Shown here: positions 1 to 8,497 of the stretch, in pieces | Layout of the letters: each line of letters opens with the position of its first letter | Numbering within the stretch: position 1 is the first letter of the stretch | Assembly (NCBI GenBank): GCA_937901435.1 | Contig: CALGTJ010000548.1 | Location: forward strand, 1 to 14,152 | DNA length: 14,152 nt | Source of the DNA: an uncultured Rhodobacter sp. | GTDB lineage: Bacteria > Pseudomonadota > Alphaproteobacteria > Rhodobacterales > Rhodobacteraceae | Direction: 5' to 3' | The notes under the pieces: generated by a model | Told to the model about the DNA's origin: nothing | Database searches by the model: none | What the model saw: only the letters and a program-made list of their open reading frames with translations | Program-made: the position numbers and the translations under genes

Positions 1-356
1 AACTCAGCAAGAACAACGGCCACGTCACGAGCCGCAACTACAACAACCATTATCAAAAGCCGCGCTACAACAATCATTACCAAAAACCGCGCTACAACAA
101 CCATTATCAGAAGCCGCACCACGGCAACGTTTACAAGCCAAAGAAACAACGCAAAGTGGTTCCTTCTGCCTGCCTGCGCGTGAACAAGTCCGGGTATGGT
201 CCCCGTCGCTATTTTGGTCAGCACTGCCTGAGAAAGAACATGCATAACGCAAACCGTCTGCCCGGTGGCTGTACCGCCAAGATCCATACCAAGCGCGGTC
301 CAGCCTATGTTTATGCTGCACGCTGCCTGCGCAACAATGGCTGGGTCATGGGCTAA
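1..356 (+). CDS. 3' part of a probable secreted, repeat-containing cysteine protein (partial)
   Basis: The reading frame is open from the window edge (first full codon at 3) to a TAA at 354-356, so the true start lies upstream. The visible part is about 117 residues. Its first third is rich in Asn, Tyr, His and Lys and contains three near-identical copies of a nine-residue unit, YNNHYQKPR. The last 65 residues are a basic, glycine-containing domain with four cysteines in the contexts ACLRV, HCLRKN, GCTAKI and RCLRNNG. The CLR spacing suggests an internally duplicated, disulfide-bonded extracytoplasmic domain. I recall short exported proteins of this general type in Rhodobacteraceae, but cannot name a family. 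Signal peptide and promoter are outside the window. A GTG at 156 could pass as a start, but the frame and repeat clearly continue upstream, so a gene starting there is unlikely. Function is unknown. Confidence 0.7.
   Translation, partial: LSKNNGHVTSRNYNNHYQKPRYNNHYQKPRYNNHYQKPHHGNVYKPKKQRKVVPSACLRVNKSGYGPRRYFGQHCLRKNMHNANRLPGGCTAKIHTKRGPAYVYAARCLRNNGWVMG
39..119 (+). repeat. In-frame 27-bp tandem repeat, three copies
   Basis: Copies lie at 39-65, 66-92 and 93-119. Each encodes YNNHYQKP followed by Arg (His in the last copy). Differences between copies are few and mostly synonymous: aac/aat, tat/tac, caa/cag, aag/aaa. There are no spacers, so this is a coding minisatellite and not a CRISPR. 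It may extend upstream in degenerate form, since NNGH at 12-23 is loosely similar. Confidence 0.85.
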
Positions 357-377
357 GCCCTGACAGGTCCAAGTTTG

Positions 378-405
378 CCCAAAGCCATTTGTTCCTGGCT
401 TTGGG
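378..405. other. Perfect 10-bp stem-loop after the secreted-protein gene
   Basis: Arms CCCAAAGCCA (378-387) and TGGCTTTGGG (396-405) pair perfectly around an 8-nt loop. It starts 21 bp after the stop codon at 356, a position that suits a transcription terminator or 3'-end processing hairpin. There is no T-run after it on either strand, so a standard intrinsic terminator is not supported. Confidence 0.45.
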
Positions 406-432
406 TCGTGGCCCAATCCCCGGGCCACATTG

Positions 433-467
433 CCGGGGCAGGTGCTTTTGCGGGTCGCCTGCCCCGG
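433..467. other. Second perfect 10-bp GC-rich stem-loop upstream of rnhB
   Basis: Arms CCGGGGCAGG (433-442) and CCTGCCCCGG (458-467) pair perfectly around a 15-nt loop. It ends 61 bp before the preferred rnhB start, so it would lie in the rnhB leader if transcription begins upstream, or could mark the end of the previous transcript. No T-run follows. Apart from this and the hairpin at 378-405, I see nothing convincing in the 357-528 gap, and no clear promoter. Confidence 0.4.
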
Positions 468-528
468 ATCATTTCCGGATCACTTGCCGGATTTGACTTT
501 CCCGCCCGATGGGCCTTTTGATGCGCCC

Positions 529-1155
529 ATGACAAAACCAGCCCCTGATTTTCTGTTGGAAAGCGCCGCGTTCGATCGTGGCGCTTTTTACGTCTGTGGT
601 GTCGACGAGGTGGGGCGCGGTCCTTTGGCCGGGCCAGTGACCGCCGCCGCAGTGCGTCTGGATCCGAATAACATTCCAAAAGGGCTGAACGATTCCAAAA
701 AGCTAAGCGCCAAGCGTCGCGAGGCTCTGAGTGCCGAACTGTATGAATGCGCGGATGTCTCTGTGGCGCATGCCACTGTCCAAGAGATCGACCAGATCAA
801 TATCCTGCGCGCTTCGCATCTTGCCATGTGTCGCGCAATTGCGGGTTTGGCGGGCAGGGCAGACTTTGCGCTGATCGACGGCAATCTCTTACCCCGTGAT
901 TTGACCATCCCAGCCGCCGCAATTGTCAAAGGAGACACGCAAAGCTTGTCTATTTCGGCGGCCTCAATTGTGGCCAAAGTGTGTCGAGATTTAGTCATGG
1001 TGGACTTGGCGCAACAGCACCCCGGATATGGTTGGGAGACAAATGCCGGATATGGTACCGCAATGCATCTATCTGCGCTGCGAAATATCGGGGTGACCCC
1101 TCACCATAGACAAACTTTTAAGCCTATCCACAATATATTGTATCAAGAGAAATAA
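529..1155 (+). CDS. rnhB: Ribonuclease HII
   Basis: RNase HII cleaves the RNA strand of RNA-DNA hybrids and starts removal of misincorporated ribonucleotides from DNA. With the ATG at 529 the protein has 208 residues, normal for the family. Motifs appear in the expected order: GVDEVGRGPLAGPV with catalytic Asp26 and Glu27, DSKKLS, LIDGN with Asp117, SISAASIVAKVCRD with Asp154, and the C-terminal HPGYGWETNAGYGT and HHRQTFKP segments. The same frame is open back to a TTG at 430, but that 33-residue extension is not family-like and would be encoded by the 433-467 hairpin, so ATG 529 is preferred. No good Shine-Dalgarno sequence precedes it. The last 60 bp are AT-rich and include the palindrome at 1130-1141. 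The ccrM gene follows in the same direction after 126 bp. Confidence 0.95.
   Translation: MTKPAPDFLLESAAFDRGAFYVCGVDEVGRGPLAGPVTAAAVRLDPNNIPKGLNDSKKLSAKRREALSAELYECADVSVAHATVQEIDQINILRASHLAMCRAIAGLAGRADFALIDGNLLPRDLTIPAAAIVKGDTQSLSISAASIVAKVCRDLVMVDLAQQHPGYGWETNAGYGTAMHLSALRNIGVTPHHRQTFKPIHNILYQEK
1130..1141. promoter_or_regulatory. 12-bp perfect palindrome in the rnhB 3' end, possible operator
   Basis: ACAATATATTGT is a perfect palindrome within an AT-rich stretch at the end of rnhB, about 140 bp upstream of the ccrM start. Its half-sites (ACAAT/ATTGT) match those of the imperfect palindrome at 5116-5130. It also encodes rnhB residues, so it may be chance. Confidence 0.2.
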
Positions 1156-1165
1156 CTAACCAACT

Positions 1166-2382
<1,217 letters not shown>

Positions 2383-2441
2383 TACCATAAATTACAACAG
2401 TTTACCGCCGGTGCCTGTGGCCTTACCACGGCACTACCTTA

Positions 2442-2480
2442 CCCCGCCGTCCAATCCAGACGGCGGGGCTTTTTCTTTTT
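2442..2480 (+). terminator. Intrinsic terminator of ccrM
   Basis: A perfect 10-bp stem, CCCCGCCGTC (2442-2451) with GACGGCGGGG (2459-2468), has a 7-nt loop and is followed by CTTTTTCTTTTT to 2480. The T-run lies only on the + strand side, so it ends the ccrM transcript and does not serve the convergent gene ending at 2521. The rest of 2383-2520 holds nothing else I can support. Confidence 0.92.
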
Positions 2481-2520
2481 GGCAGCCGGGTGGCCTTGCC
2501 CAATGTGTTTTTCGAAAACG

Positions 2521-2805
2521 CTATATCAGCACGTAGGTCTTGACGGATTTATCCGTCAGCATGTCGCCAATTGCCCCATCGAATGCCAGAAAATGCGGGG
2601 TTTCCAGATGCGCCTGAAAAGCGGCGGCGTCTGTGTAAAGCTCGTACAGAAAAATCTCTGCCGGAGTTTGCGGATTCTGGCACACATCAAAGCGATGGCA
2701 CCCCGGTTCATCCGCCAGCGCCGCCTTGGCGTTGGTCATCAAAAGCGGCATAAAGTCATCCAGTTGATCTGGTTTGACATAAAGGGTGGCGCATACAACA
2801 AACAT
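2521..2805 (-). CDS. ABM-domain (quinol monooxygenase-like) small protein
   Basis: A 94-residue protein with the pattern of the antibiotic-biosynthesis-monooxygenase family (dimeric ferredoxin-like barrel, related to YgiN and LsrG). It opens with a beta strand, MFVVCATLYVKP, has the central EPGCHRFDVCQNP and IFLYELYTDAAAFQAHLETPHF segments, and ends with a strand near KTYVLI. The conserved LYELY and HLETPHF pieces are typical. Members act on quinones, aldehydes or small signals, often without a cofactor; the substrate here cannot be told. The ATG at 2805 is 12 bp after the alkB TAA (2818-2820), and the TAAGGA there provides the ribosome-binding site, so it was probably co-transcribed with mutY and alkB. 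It remains intact although alkB is broken. No terminator is visible between its stop and the ccrM terminator. Confidence 0.85.
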   Translation of the reverse strand: MFVVCATLYVKPDQLDDFMPLLMTNAKAALADEPGCHRFDVCQNPQTPAEIFLYELYTDAAAFQAHLETPHFLAFDGAIGDMLTDKSVKTYVLI

Positions 2806-2817
2806 GGTCAGTGATCC

Positions 2818-3950
2818 TTATTTCGGCAGGGGAAGCGTGCCCTTGGCATAGGGCGTCCAATCGGTGATCTCGGGGTAATACCGGGCCCGCCATCTACGCA
2901 CCCGCGGGTTCATCACACGCCGCCAAAGGGGCGGGATCATCGCGGCAAAGGTCATCAGCGGATAGCCGTAGGGCAGTTGCGGCGCGTCGGCCTCTGTGTG
3001 GTTTTGCAGCAGGGGAAAGCGGCGGTCGGGTTTATAGTGATGATCCGAGTGGCGTTGCAGGTTGATCAGCAGCCAGTTCGACGCCGTTTGCGCCGAATTC
3101 CACGAATGACGCGGTAGCACATGTTCATATTTTCCCTCGCCCAGATGTTTGCGCGTCAGCCCATAATGTTCGACGTAATTGGCCAGTTCCAACTGCCAGA
3201 CGGCGATAAACGCCTGATAGGCAAACAGCCCAACCCCGGCCCAGCCGCCCAGAGCAAAGGCCAGCAACAGGAACGCCGCCTGCAAGCCCCAATAGCGCCA
3301 GAACGGGTTGCTTTTATCACTCCACGGCAGACCCTTGCGCGCCAGCATCGCCTGTTCGGCGCGAAACGCTGATCCATAGCTTTCGCGCAGCACACGCGGG
3401 AAAAAGCGGTGGAACCCCTCGTTATAGCGCGCACTGACTGCATCGCGCGGCGTGCCGACATAGCGGTGATGGACCAGCATATGCTCGCTGCGGAAATGAC
3501 TGTATAGCACCATCGCCAACAGCAGATCGGCCAGCCCGCGTTCCAGCCGATTGCGCTGGTGCATCAACTCGTGGCTGTAATTGATCCCGACCGTGCCAGA
3601 GATGACTCCCAGCCCAAAGAACAGCGCGATCTTTTCCCAGACCGCCAGATGGGGGCTGTGGGTCACGTACCAGATACAGCCGAATATCACGACGAACTGG
3701 ATCGGGAACTAGATCATCGTCACAAGGCGATACCAGATCAGTTGATCCTCTGTGGTTTCGGGATCCGCGTTCTCGTCCGTTTCGCCAACCAGCGCATCGA
3801 GGATCGAAAACAGATCCACCCCGCGCAGGGCAGCAGTAGCAGGGTCCAGCCGCCGTAGATCGCACTGATCACGGCAAGCGGGACAAGGCCCAGCGACAGC
3901 CAGAACGGCAACGCGCGCGAGAATTTGGCGACCTGTGCGGCAGGGATCAT
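2818..3950 (-). pseudogene. alkB: Broken alkane 1-monooxygenase (AlkB family), frameshift plus amber stop
   Basis: AlkB-type membrane di-iron enzymes hydroxylate terminal carbons of alkanes. The ATG at 3950 begins a good N-terminus with a hydrophobic helix. The frame is lost near the four-base run at 3819-3822 and ends at a TGA (3738-3740). One extra G in that run would restore the reading DLFSILDALVGETDENADPE, normal for the family. In the restored frame a TAG lies at 3709-3711 in TMI-stop-FPIQFVV, where homologues as I recall them have Trp, so TGG to TAG is the simplest change. The remaining 290 codons are clean and retain HELMHQ, EHMLVHH, NYVEHYG and LQRHSDHH. With both corrections the protein would be 377 residues. 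The GTG at 3690 could start the fragment but has no ribosome-binding site. It lies 55 bp downstream of mutY. Sequencing error could explain one lesion, less easily both. Confidence 0.85.
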
Positions 3951-4005
3951 GGCCTGCTCCGATATTGTATGCTCTTGCGGGTTGTAGGCGCTTTGGGGTG
4001 TGGCA

Positions 4006-5064
4006 TCAATTCTGCTCCAGCGTCGCAGCGGCAAGGTCATAGGCTTTGCGCATCACCGTAGGCAGATCAGAGGGCCGAAAGGCATGGTGAGGCAGAAACT
4101 GTCCCGTGGTGGGTACGGCGTCTTGTGGGACAATAGCGGTGCGCAGGCCAAGGCGCAGGTGGAAATGAGTGAAAGTGTGCAAGACCTCGGCCCCCGGATC
4201 TTGCCAGACCGCATTGAAGGGCGGCCGCTCTGTCGCGACCTCGCCCCATTCTGACCCCGGCCAACCCAGCATGCCGCCCAACAGGCCCTTGTCGGGGCGT
4301 CGCTCCAGCAACCATGCGCCATCGGCCCGTCGCGCCAGATAGGCGATACCATAGCGCGTCGGTTTCTGCTTTTTCGGCAGCTTGCGGGGCAGTTCCGCCT
4401 GCACCCCCGCCCTGCGCGCGGCGCACTCTGTCATCCAAGGGCAGATCCCGCAGGCAGGCGAGCGCGGGGTGCAGATCGTCGCACCCAAATCCATCACCGC
4501 CTGCGCATAATCCCCGGCGCGTTGTTGCGGCGTCACGTCGGCGGCGCGTTCGGTCAGCTCGGGCTTGGCGGTCGGCAGCGGTGTTTCGATATGAAACAGC
4601 CGGGACATAACACGTTCGACATTGCCATCAACCACCGTGGCAGGTTCGTCATAGACAATCGCGGCAATGGCAGAGGCGGTGTAGGGGCCAATGCCGGGCA
4701 GGCTCAGCAAGGCGTCGCGGGTGCCGGGAAACTGCCCGCCATGTTCTGCCGCGACAACGCGCGCGCATTTCAACAGGTTGCGCGCGCGGGCGTAATAGCC
4801 AAGCCCGGCCCATTCGCCCATCACATCGCCATCTTCGGCGTTCGCCAGATCGACGACCGTCGGCCAGCGGTCGGTAAAGCGCAGGAAATAGGCACGCACG
4901 GCGACAACGGTGGTTTGTTGCAGCATCACCTCTGACATCCAGATGCGATAGGGATCGGGGCGAATGCCTGCCCGACGATCCTGTGGCGACACGCGCCACG
5001 GCATCACCCGCGCATTGGCGTCGTACCAGTCCAGCAAGGCCGCGTTCAGTTCACTATAACGCAA
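4006..5064 (-). CDS. mutY: Adenine DNA glycosylase MutY
   Basis: MutY removes adenine mispaired with 8-oxoguanine, preventing G:C to T:A mutations. The protein has 352 residues. The helix-hairpin-helix glycosylase domain contains EVMLQQT with catalytic Glu45, LPGIGPYTASAIAAI at 122-136 and VVDGNVERV with catalytic Asp146. The iron-sulfur cluster cysteines are Cys198, Cys205, Cys208 and Cys214 (spacing 6-2-5). From about residue 230 a NUDIX-like domain recognises 8-oxoG, including RYGIAYLARR and the FTHFHLRL strand. The start is a TTG at 5064, supported by AAGGAG eight bases upstream (5073-5078). It is divergent from the DUF721 gene across 83 bp and is followed by alkB after 55 bp. All key residues are present, so loss of function is not a reason for the mutations in the neighbouring alkB. 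Confidence 0.95.
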   Translation of the reverse strand: MRYSELNAALLDWYDANARVMPWRVSPQDRRAGIRPDPYRIWMSEVMLQQTTVVAVRAYFLRFTDRWPTVVDLANAEDGDVMGEWAGLGYYARARNLLKCARVVAAEHGGQFPGTRDALLSLPGIGPYTASAIAAIVYDEPATVVDGNVERVMSRLFHIETPLPTAKPELTERAADVTPQQRAGDYAQAVMDLGATICTPRSPACGICPWMTECAARRAGVQAELPRKLPKKQKPTRYGIAYLARRADGAWLLERRPDKGLLGGMLGWPGSEWGEVATERPPFNAVWQDPGAEVLHTFTHFHLRLGLRTAIVPQDAVPTTGQFLPHHAFRPSDLPTVMRKAYDLAAATLEQN

Positions 5065-5115
5065 TAGTTACGCTCCTTGTTCAGGCTTTATGCTGGTGTC
5101 CGGCGTGATGCGTAT

Positions 5116-5130
5116 TACAATAGCATTGTA
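5116..5130. promoter_or_regulatory. Inverted repeat in the mutY / DUF721 divergent region
   Basis: TACAAT (5116-5121), AGC, ATTGTA (5125-5130): perfect 6-bp arms around 3 nt. The left arm matches a -10 consensus at five of six positions for rightward transcription, with only a poor -35 (CTGGTG at 5093-5098). It ends just before the DUF721 ribosome-binding site AAGGA (5133-5137), so it could be an operator or -10 element, or a small leader hairpin. No other promoter is convincing in the 83-bp gap. Confidence 0.35.
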
Positions 5131-5147
5131 GTAAGGACATTCCACCG

Positions 5148-5693
5148 ATGAAGTCGCCCACCACCAAAGGCTATGCGCCCAAAGCGCCCTACAAGACGCC
5201 CCGCCGCCTGCGCGGGTTCGAGAGGACCAGTTCGCTGGTGCAAACGCCGATCCGCAAGGCCAGTGAAAAGCGTGGATTTGCAGAATCGCGCCTGCTGACC
5301 CATTGGATCGAGATCGTCGGAGAGGACATCGCCCGTGTCGCTCGCCCCGTAAAGGTCAGCTATTCCCAAGGCGGCTTTGGTGCGACCCTGACCGTGCTGA
5401 CCACAGGCGCTCAGGCACCGATGCTGGCGATGGAAAAGGAAAAGCTGCGCGAACGGGTCAACGCGTGCTATGGCTATGCCGCAATCGCGCGTGTCCATAT
5501 CACCCAGACCGCGCCGACCGGCTTTGCCGAAGGGCAGGTGGCCTTTGCCGCAGCCCCCAAGATGGAAAAACCTGTCGACCCCATATCCAAGGCAGCTGCA
5601 CAACACGCCGCAGCAAACGTAACTGATGACTCTTTGCGCCGGGCGCTTGAAGCCTTGGGCGAAAATGTTCTATCCCGGACCAAATCAAGTTGA
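5148..5693 (+). CDS. DUF721 / DciA-like protein
   Basis: A 181-residue basic protein with the DUF721 pattern. After a Lys/Arg/Pro-rich N-terminal tail of about 25 residues come the helical SLVQTPIRKASEKRGFAESRLL and HWIEIVGEDIARVARPVKV segments, then the strand GGFGATLTVLTTGAQAP, and KEKLRERVNACYGYAAIARVHITQT. The HW-x-x-I-V-G-x-x-I-A-x-x-x-x-P signature is the core of the DciA domain. DciA is the ancestral loader or partner of the replicative helicase DnaB in bacteria without DnaC or DnaI. The assignment of that function to this alphaproteobacterial member, with its extra C-terminal alanine-rich region, is inferred from the domain. ATG 5148 has AAGGA ten bases upstream. The DsbA-like gene follows after 10 bp, so the two are likely co-transcribed. 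Confidence 0.85.
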   Translation: MKSPTTKGYAPKAPYKTPRRLRGFERTSSLVQTPIRKASEKRGFAESRLLTHWIEIVGEDIARVARPVKVSYSQGGFGATLTVLTTGAQAPMLAMEKEKLRERVNACYGYAAIARVHITQTAPTGFAEGQVAFAAAPKMEKPVDPISKAAAQHAAANVTDDSLRRALEALGENVLSRTKSS

Positions 5694-5703
5694 GGCATAT
5701 ACT

Positions 5704-6384
5704 ATGAACCGTTGGATTTCTTACGCACTTGTTGCGGTCGTTCTGAGCGCGGGTGCGTTCTTTTATCAATCGTCGCAATCGCGCGATCTGCCGAACTTTG
5801 GCATGGCAGAGGCGCAGACGGCCGACGCGGCCGACGCGGCCGAGGTGGACAAGTCTTTGGTTGTCGAAATGGCGCTGGGGGCAGAGGATGCACCCCTGAC
5901 AGTGATCGAATACGCCTCTTTCACCTGCCCGCATTGCCGTAGCTTCCACGAGAACACCTTTAAGCAGGTCAAGGCCGAGTACATCGACACCGGCAAGGTG
6001 CGGTTCATTTACCGCGAGGTTTATTTTGACCGCTTCGGTCTGTGGGCCGGTATGGTCGCGCGTTGTGGGGGGGCCGAAAAGTATTTCGGGATCTCCAGCA
6101 TGATTTACAATCAGCAGGCCACATGGACCAAGGGCGAAAACCCCGGTGCGATTGCGGATAATCTGGTGATAATCGGCAAGACTGCTGGCCTGACGGGCGA
6201 CGAAATTGATGCTTGCCTGCAGAACAACGCAATGGCGCAGGCCATGATCGCCGTTTACCAGGAAAATGTAGAGCGCGACGGCGTCAAATCCACGCCCAGC
6301 TTCATCATTGATGGAGAGTTGGTCACTGGCGATCAGACTTACGACTCGTTCGCGGCCATCCTAGACGCCAAGCTGGCCGACTAA
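5704..6384 (+). CDS. DsbA-family periplasmic thiol:disulfide oxidoreductase
   Basis: A 226-residue thioredoxin-fold protein of the DsbA/BdbD type. A hydrophobic N-terminal segment (about residues 5-18, after MNRW) is a signal peptide or membrane anchor placing it in the periplasm. The active site CPHC is at Cys75-Cys78 in FTCPHCRSFH, and the cis-proline is Pro198 in KSTPSFIIDGE. A second cysteine pair, Cys121 and Cys171 in the helical insertion, probably forms a structural disulfide. The start ATG 5704 lies ten bases after the DUF721 stop and gives the membrane segment at the N-terminus; a frame upstream to 5626 is overlap with the previous gene. The linker before the domain is alanine-rich (ADAADAAE), encoded by a doubled 9-bp GCCGACGCG at 5821-5838. 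Which DsbB or reductase it pairs with is not visible here. Confidence 0.92.
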   Translation: MNRWISYALVAVVLSAGAFFYQSSQSRDLPNFGMAEAQTADAADAAEVDKSLVVEMALGAEDAPLTVIEYASFTCPHCRSFHENTFKQVKAEYIDTGKVRFIYREVYFDRFGLWAGMVARCGGAEKYFGISSMIYNQQATWTKGENPGAIADNLVIIGKTAGLTGDEIDACLQNNAMAQAMIAVYQENVERDGVKSTPSFIIDGELVTGDQTYDSFAAILDAKLAD

Positions 6385-7527
6385 ATGCCGGCGCCTCTGG
6401 CCGGTCTGAAGGTCGTTGAACTCGCACGGATTTTGGCCGGCCCCTGGGCCGGTCAAACGCTATGTGACCTTGGCGCAGATGTGATCAAGGTCGAAAGCCC
6501 CGAGGGTGATGACACCCGCAAATGGGGCCCTCCGTTCATTGAGCGGGGCGAGGATAAATCCGCCGCCTATTTCCACAGTTGTAACCGTGGTAAACGGTCT
6601 GTCGCAGTGGATTTTCGCACGCCCGAGGGGCAAGAATTCGTGCGCGATCTGGTCAAGGGCGCGGATATCCTGATCGAGAATTTCAAGGTGGGCGGGCTGG
6701 TCAAATACGGTCTGGATTACGCCTCGCTGCGCGAGATCAATCCGGGGCTGATCTATTGTTCGATCACCGGTTTTGGCCAGACCGGCCCCTATGCGCATCG
6801 CGCAGGCTATGATTTTATCATCCAAGGCATGTCCGGCCTGATGTCCATCACCGGCGAGGCCGATGGTCAGCCGCAAAAGGTCGGCGTGGCGGTCACCGAC
6901 ATCTTTACAGGTCTCTATTCGGTCACGGGTATCCTTGCCGCGCTCTATCAGCGGTCTGTGACGGGCGAGGGGCAGCATCTGGATGTTGCCCTGTTCGATG
7001 TGGCCACCGCGATCACCGCCAATCAGGCGATGAACTATCTTGCGACTGGCGACGCGCCCATGCGGATGGGCAACGCACACCCGAACCTGACGCCTTATCA
7101 GGTGTTTGACTGCTCTGACGGCTGGATCATCATCGCGACGGGCAATGACGCGCAGTATCAGCGGCTGTGTGGTTTGCTGGGGGTCAAGGATATGGCGACC
7201 GCGCCAGAATTCCTTACCAACGCCGACCGCGTCCAGAACCGCGAAGAGATGACGCAGCGGTTGACCGAGGCTACAAAACGTTTTTCCAAGGCCGATCTGC
7301 TGGCTGCTTGCGAGGGGCAGGGCGTGCCCGCAGGGCCGATCAATGACATGAAAGAGGTCTTTGACGACCCACAAATCCAGCATCGCGGCATGCAGATGTC
7401 GATTGACGGGGTGCCTTCGGTCCGCGCGCCGCTGTTCTTTTCAGGGGCAGACCTGTCGATGGATCAGCCCTCGCCAAAGCTGAACGAGCATGGCGATGCG
7501 ATCCGGGCAGAGGTCAAGAACGGTTGA
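6385..7527 (+). CDS. CaiB/BaiF (class III) CoA-transferase
   Basis: A 380-residue enzyme of the formyl-CoA transferase/CaiB family, which moves CoA between carboxylic acids through an aspartyl-CoA thioester. The N-terminus [21 protein letters not shown] and [25 protein letters not shown] is classic for the family. The catalytic Asp is Asp143 in [46 protein letters not shown] and [10 protein letters not shown] are the other family blocks. The acids used cannot be predicted from the family or from the neighbours. ATG 6385 directly follows the TAA of the DsbA-like gene (TAAATG, no gap), so translation is likely coupled; no separate promoter is visible. The 3' end overlaps the convergent lpxK gene by 14 bp and there is no intrinsic terminator between them. 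Confidence 0.93.
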   Translation: MPAPLAGLKVVELARILAGPWAGQTLCDLGADVIKVESPEGDDTRKWGPPFIERGEDKSAAYFHSCNRGKRSVAVDFRTPEGQEFVRDLVKGADILIENFKVGGLVKYGLDYASLREINPGLIYCSITGFGQTGPYAHRAGYDFIIQGMSGLMSITGEADGQPQKVGVAVTDIFTGLYSVTGILAALYQRSVTGEGQHLDVALFDVATAITANQAMNYLATGDAPMRMGNAHPNLTPYQVFDCSDGWIIIATGNDAQYQRLCGLLGVKDMATAPEFLTNADRVQNREEMTQRLTEATKRFSKADLLAACEGQGVPAGPINDMKEVFDDPQIQHRGMQMSIDGVPSVRAPLFFSGADLSMDQPSPKLNEHGDAIRAEVKNG

Positions 7528-8497
7528 CGCCTGCTTTGACCAGCATGGCGTCAATCACGCTCCAATCGTCGATGTGCAGTCGCACAGGCAGCGTCAGCAC
7601 CTTTTGACGAAAGCTGTCCGGCAGGCGCACTGCGTCCTTTTCAGTCGTCACAAGCTGCGCGCCCAAAGCGGCGGCCTCTAGTTCCAGCCGTTTCATCAGC
7701 GCATCGGTCAGAGGCTGGTGGTCGTCCAGCGCCTCGGCGCGCACCAGATCGGCCCCCATCCCGCGCAGCGTGGCAAAGAATTTTGCCGGATTGCCGATCC
7801 CCGCAAAGGCGAGCGTGCGCAAGCCCTGCCAATCCATCCCCGTCTGTAACGGGTCCAGATGACCGCGCACCCTTGGTGGGCTTTCCCATGATTGCACAAA
7901 CCGCGCCTGCTGTGCCTCTGGCCCGATGGTCAGGACACAATCGGCGCGCATCAGGCCGACCCCAACAGGTTCGCGCAAAGGCCCCGCAGGCAAAACGCGT
8001 TGATTGCCAAAGCCTTGGCCCGCATCCACCACGATGATCGAGGCGTCCTTGGTGACTGAAGGATTCTGAAACCCGTCATCCAGCACGATCACCTGCGCCC
8101 CGGCGGCCTCTGCCGCTTGCACCCCGGCGGCGCAATCCTTGGCGATCCAGACCGGGGCAAAGGCAGACAACAATAAAGGTTCGTCCCCGACCTGCGCGGC
8201 ATGATGCTGGCGTTCGTTTACGCGCAGTGGGCCGGTTTCCGACCCACCATAGCCGCGCGAGACAACATGCACGTCTGGGTCGCGTAGATGATTGATCAAG
8301 GCGATCACGGTTGGGGTCTTGCCCGTTCCACCGATATTCAGATTGCCGACGCAAATGACCGGAACCGAGGCGCGATAGCCCGGTTTTGCCACGCGTGCCG
8401 CCGTCGCGCGGGCGTACACCATCGCCAAGGGCGACAAGGCGCGCGCCTGCCAGCCGGGCCTGTCCGGTGGGTTCTGCCAGAAACCGGGCGGGCGCAT
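7514..8497 (-). CDS. lpxK: Tetraacyldisaccharide 4'-kinase LpxK
   Basis: LpxK phosphorylates the 4' position of the tetraacyldisaccharide 1-phosphate to form lipid IVA, at the inner membrane. The protein has 327 residues. It opens with [11 protein letters not shown], followed by a hydrophobic segment ([11 protein letters not shown]), then the P-loop [16 protein letters not shown] with the Walker A at about 51-61. Further blocks are [50 protein letters not shown] and the C-terminal [10 protein letters not shown], all typical of LpxK. I chose ATG 8497 over the GTG at 8500 because it overlaps the upstream stop in a TGATG arrangement with GAGG seven bases before it, a normal sign of translational coupling. 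Upstream is the WaaA-like gene. The 3' end runs 14 bp into the CoA-transferase gene on the other strand. Confidence 0.95.
   Translation of the reverse strand: MRPPGFWQNPPDRPGWQARALSPLAMVYARATAARVAKPGYRASVPVICVGNLNIGGTGKTPTVIALINHLRDPDVHVVSRGYGGSETGPLRVNERQHHAAQVGDEPLLLSAFAPVWIAKDCAAGVQAAEAAGAQVIVLDDGFQNPSVTKDASIIVVDAGQGFGNQRVLPAGPLREPVGVGLMRADCVLTIGPEAQQARFVQSWESPPRVRGHLDPLQTGMDWQGLRTLAFAGIGNPAKFFATLRGMGADLVRAEALDDHQPLTDALMKRLELEAAALGAQLVTTEKDAVRLPDSFRQKVLTLPVRLHIDDWSVIDAMLVKAGVNRS

Noticed and set aside
39..119. Possible CRISPR-like repeat
   Set aside because: Units are contiguous 27-bp copies without spacers and keep the reading frame; no cas gene is visible.
25..321. Ser/Cys-rich minus-strand frame over the repeat
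   Set aside because: It is the reverse complement of the coding repeat; the + strand frame continues from the window edge to a stop and has a coherent cysteine domain.
430..528. N-terminal extension of RNase HII from the TTG at 430
   Set aside because: The extension is not family-like and is partly encoded by a perfect hairpin; the ATG at 529 gives a normal-length enzyme.
3709..3711. TAG in alkB as a pyrrolysine or programmed read-through codon
   Set aside because: No such decoding is known in this group, and a separate frameshift upstream already breaks the gene; mutation or sequencing error is simpler.
6460..7383. 307-codon minus-strand frame inside the CoA-transferase gene
   Set aside because: Shadow frame caused by high GC at third codon positions; the + strand protein is a strong family match throughout.
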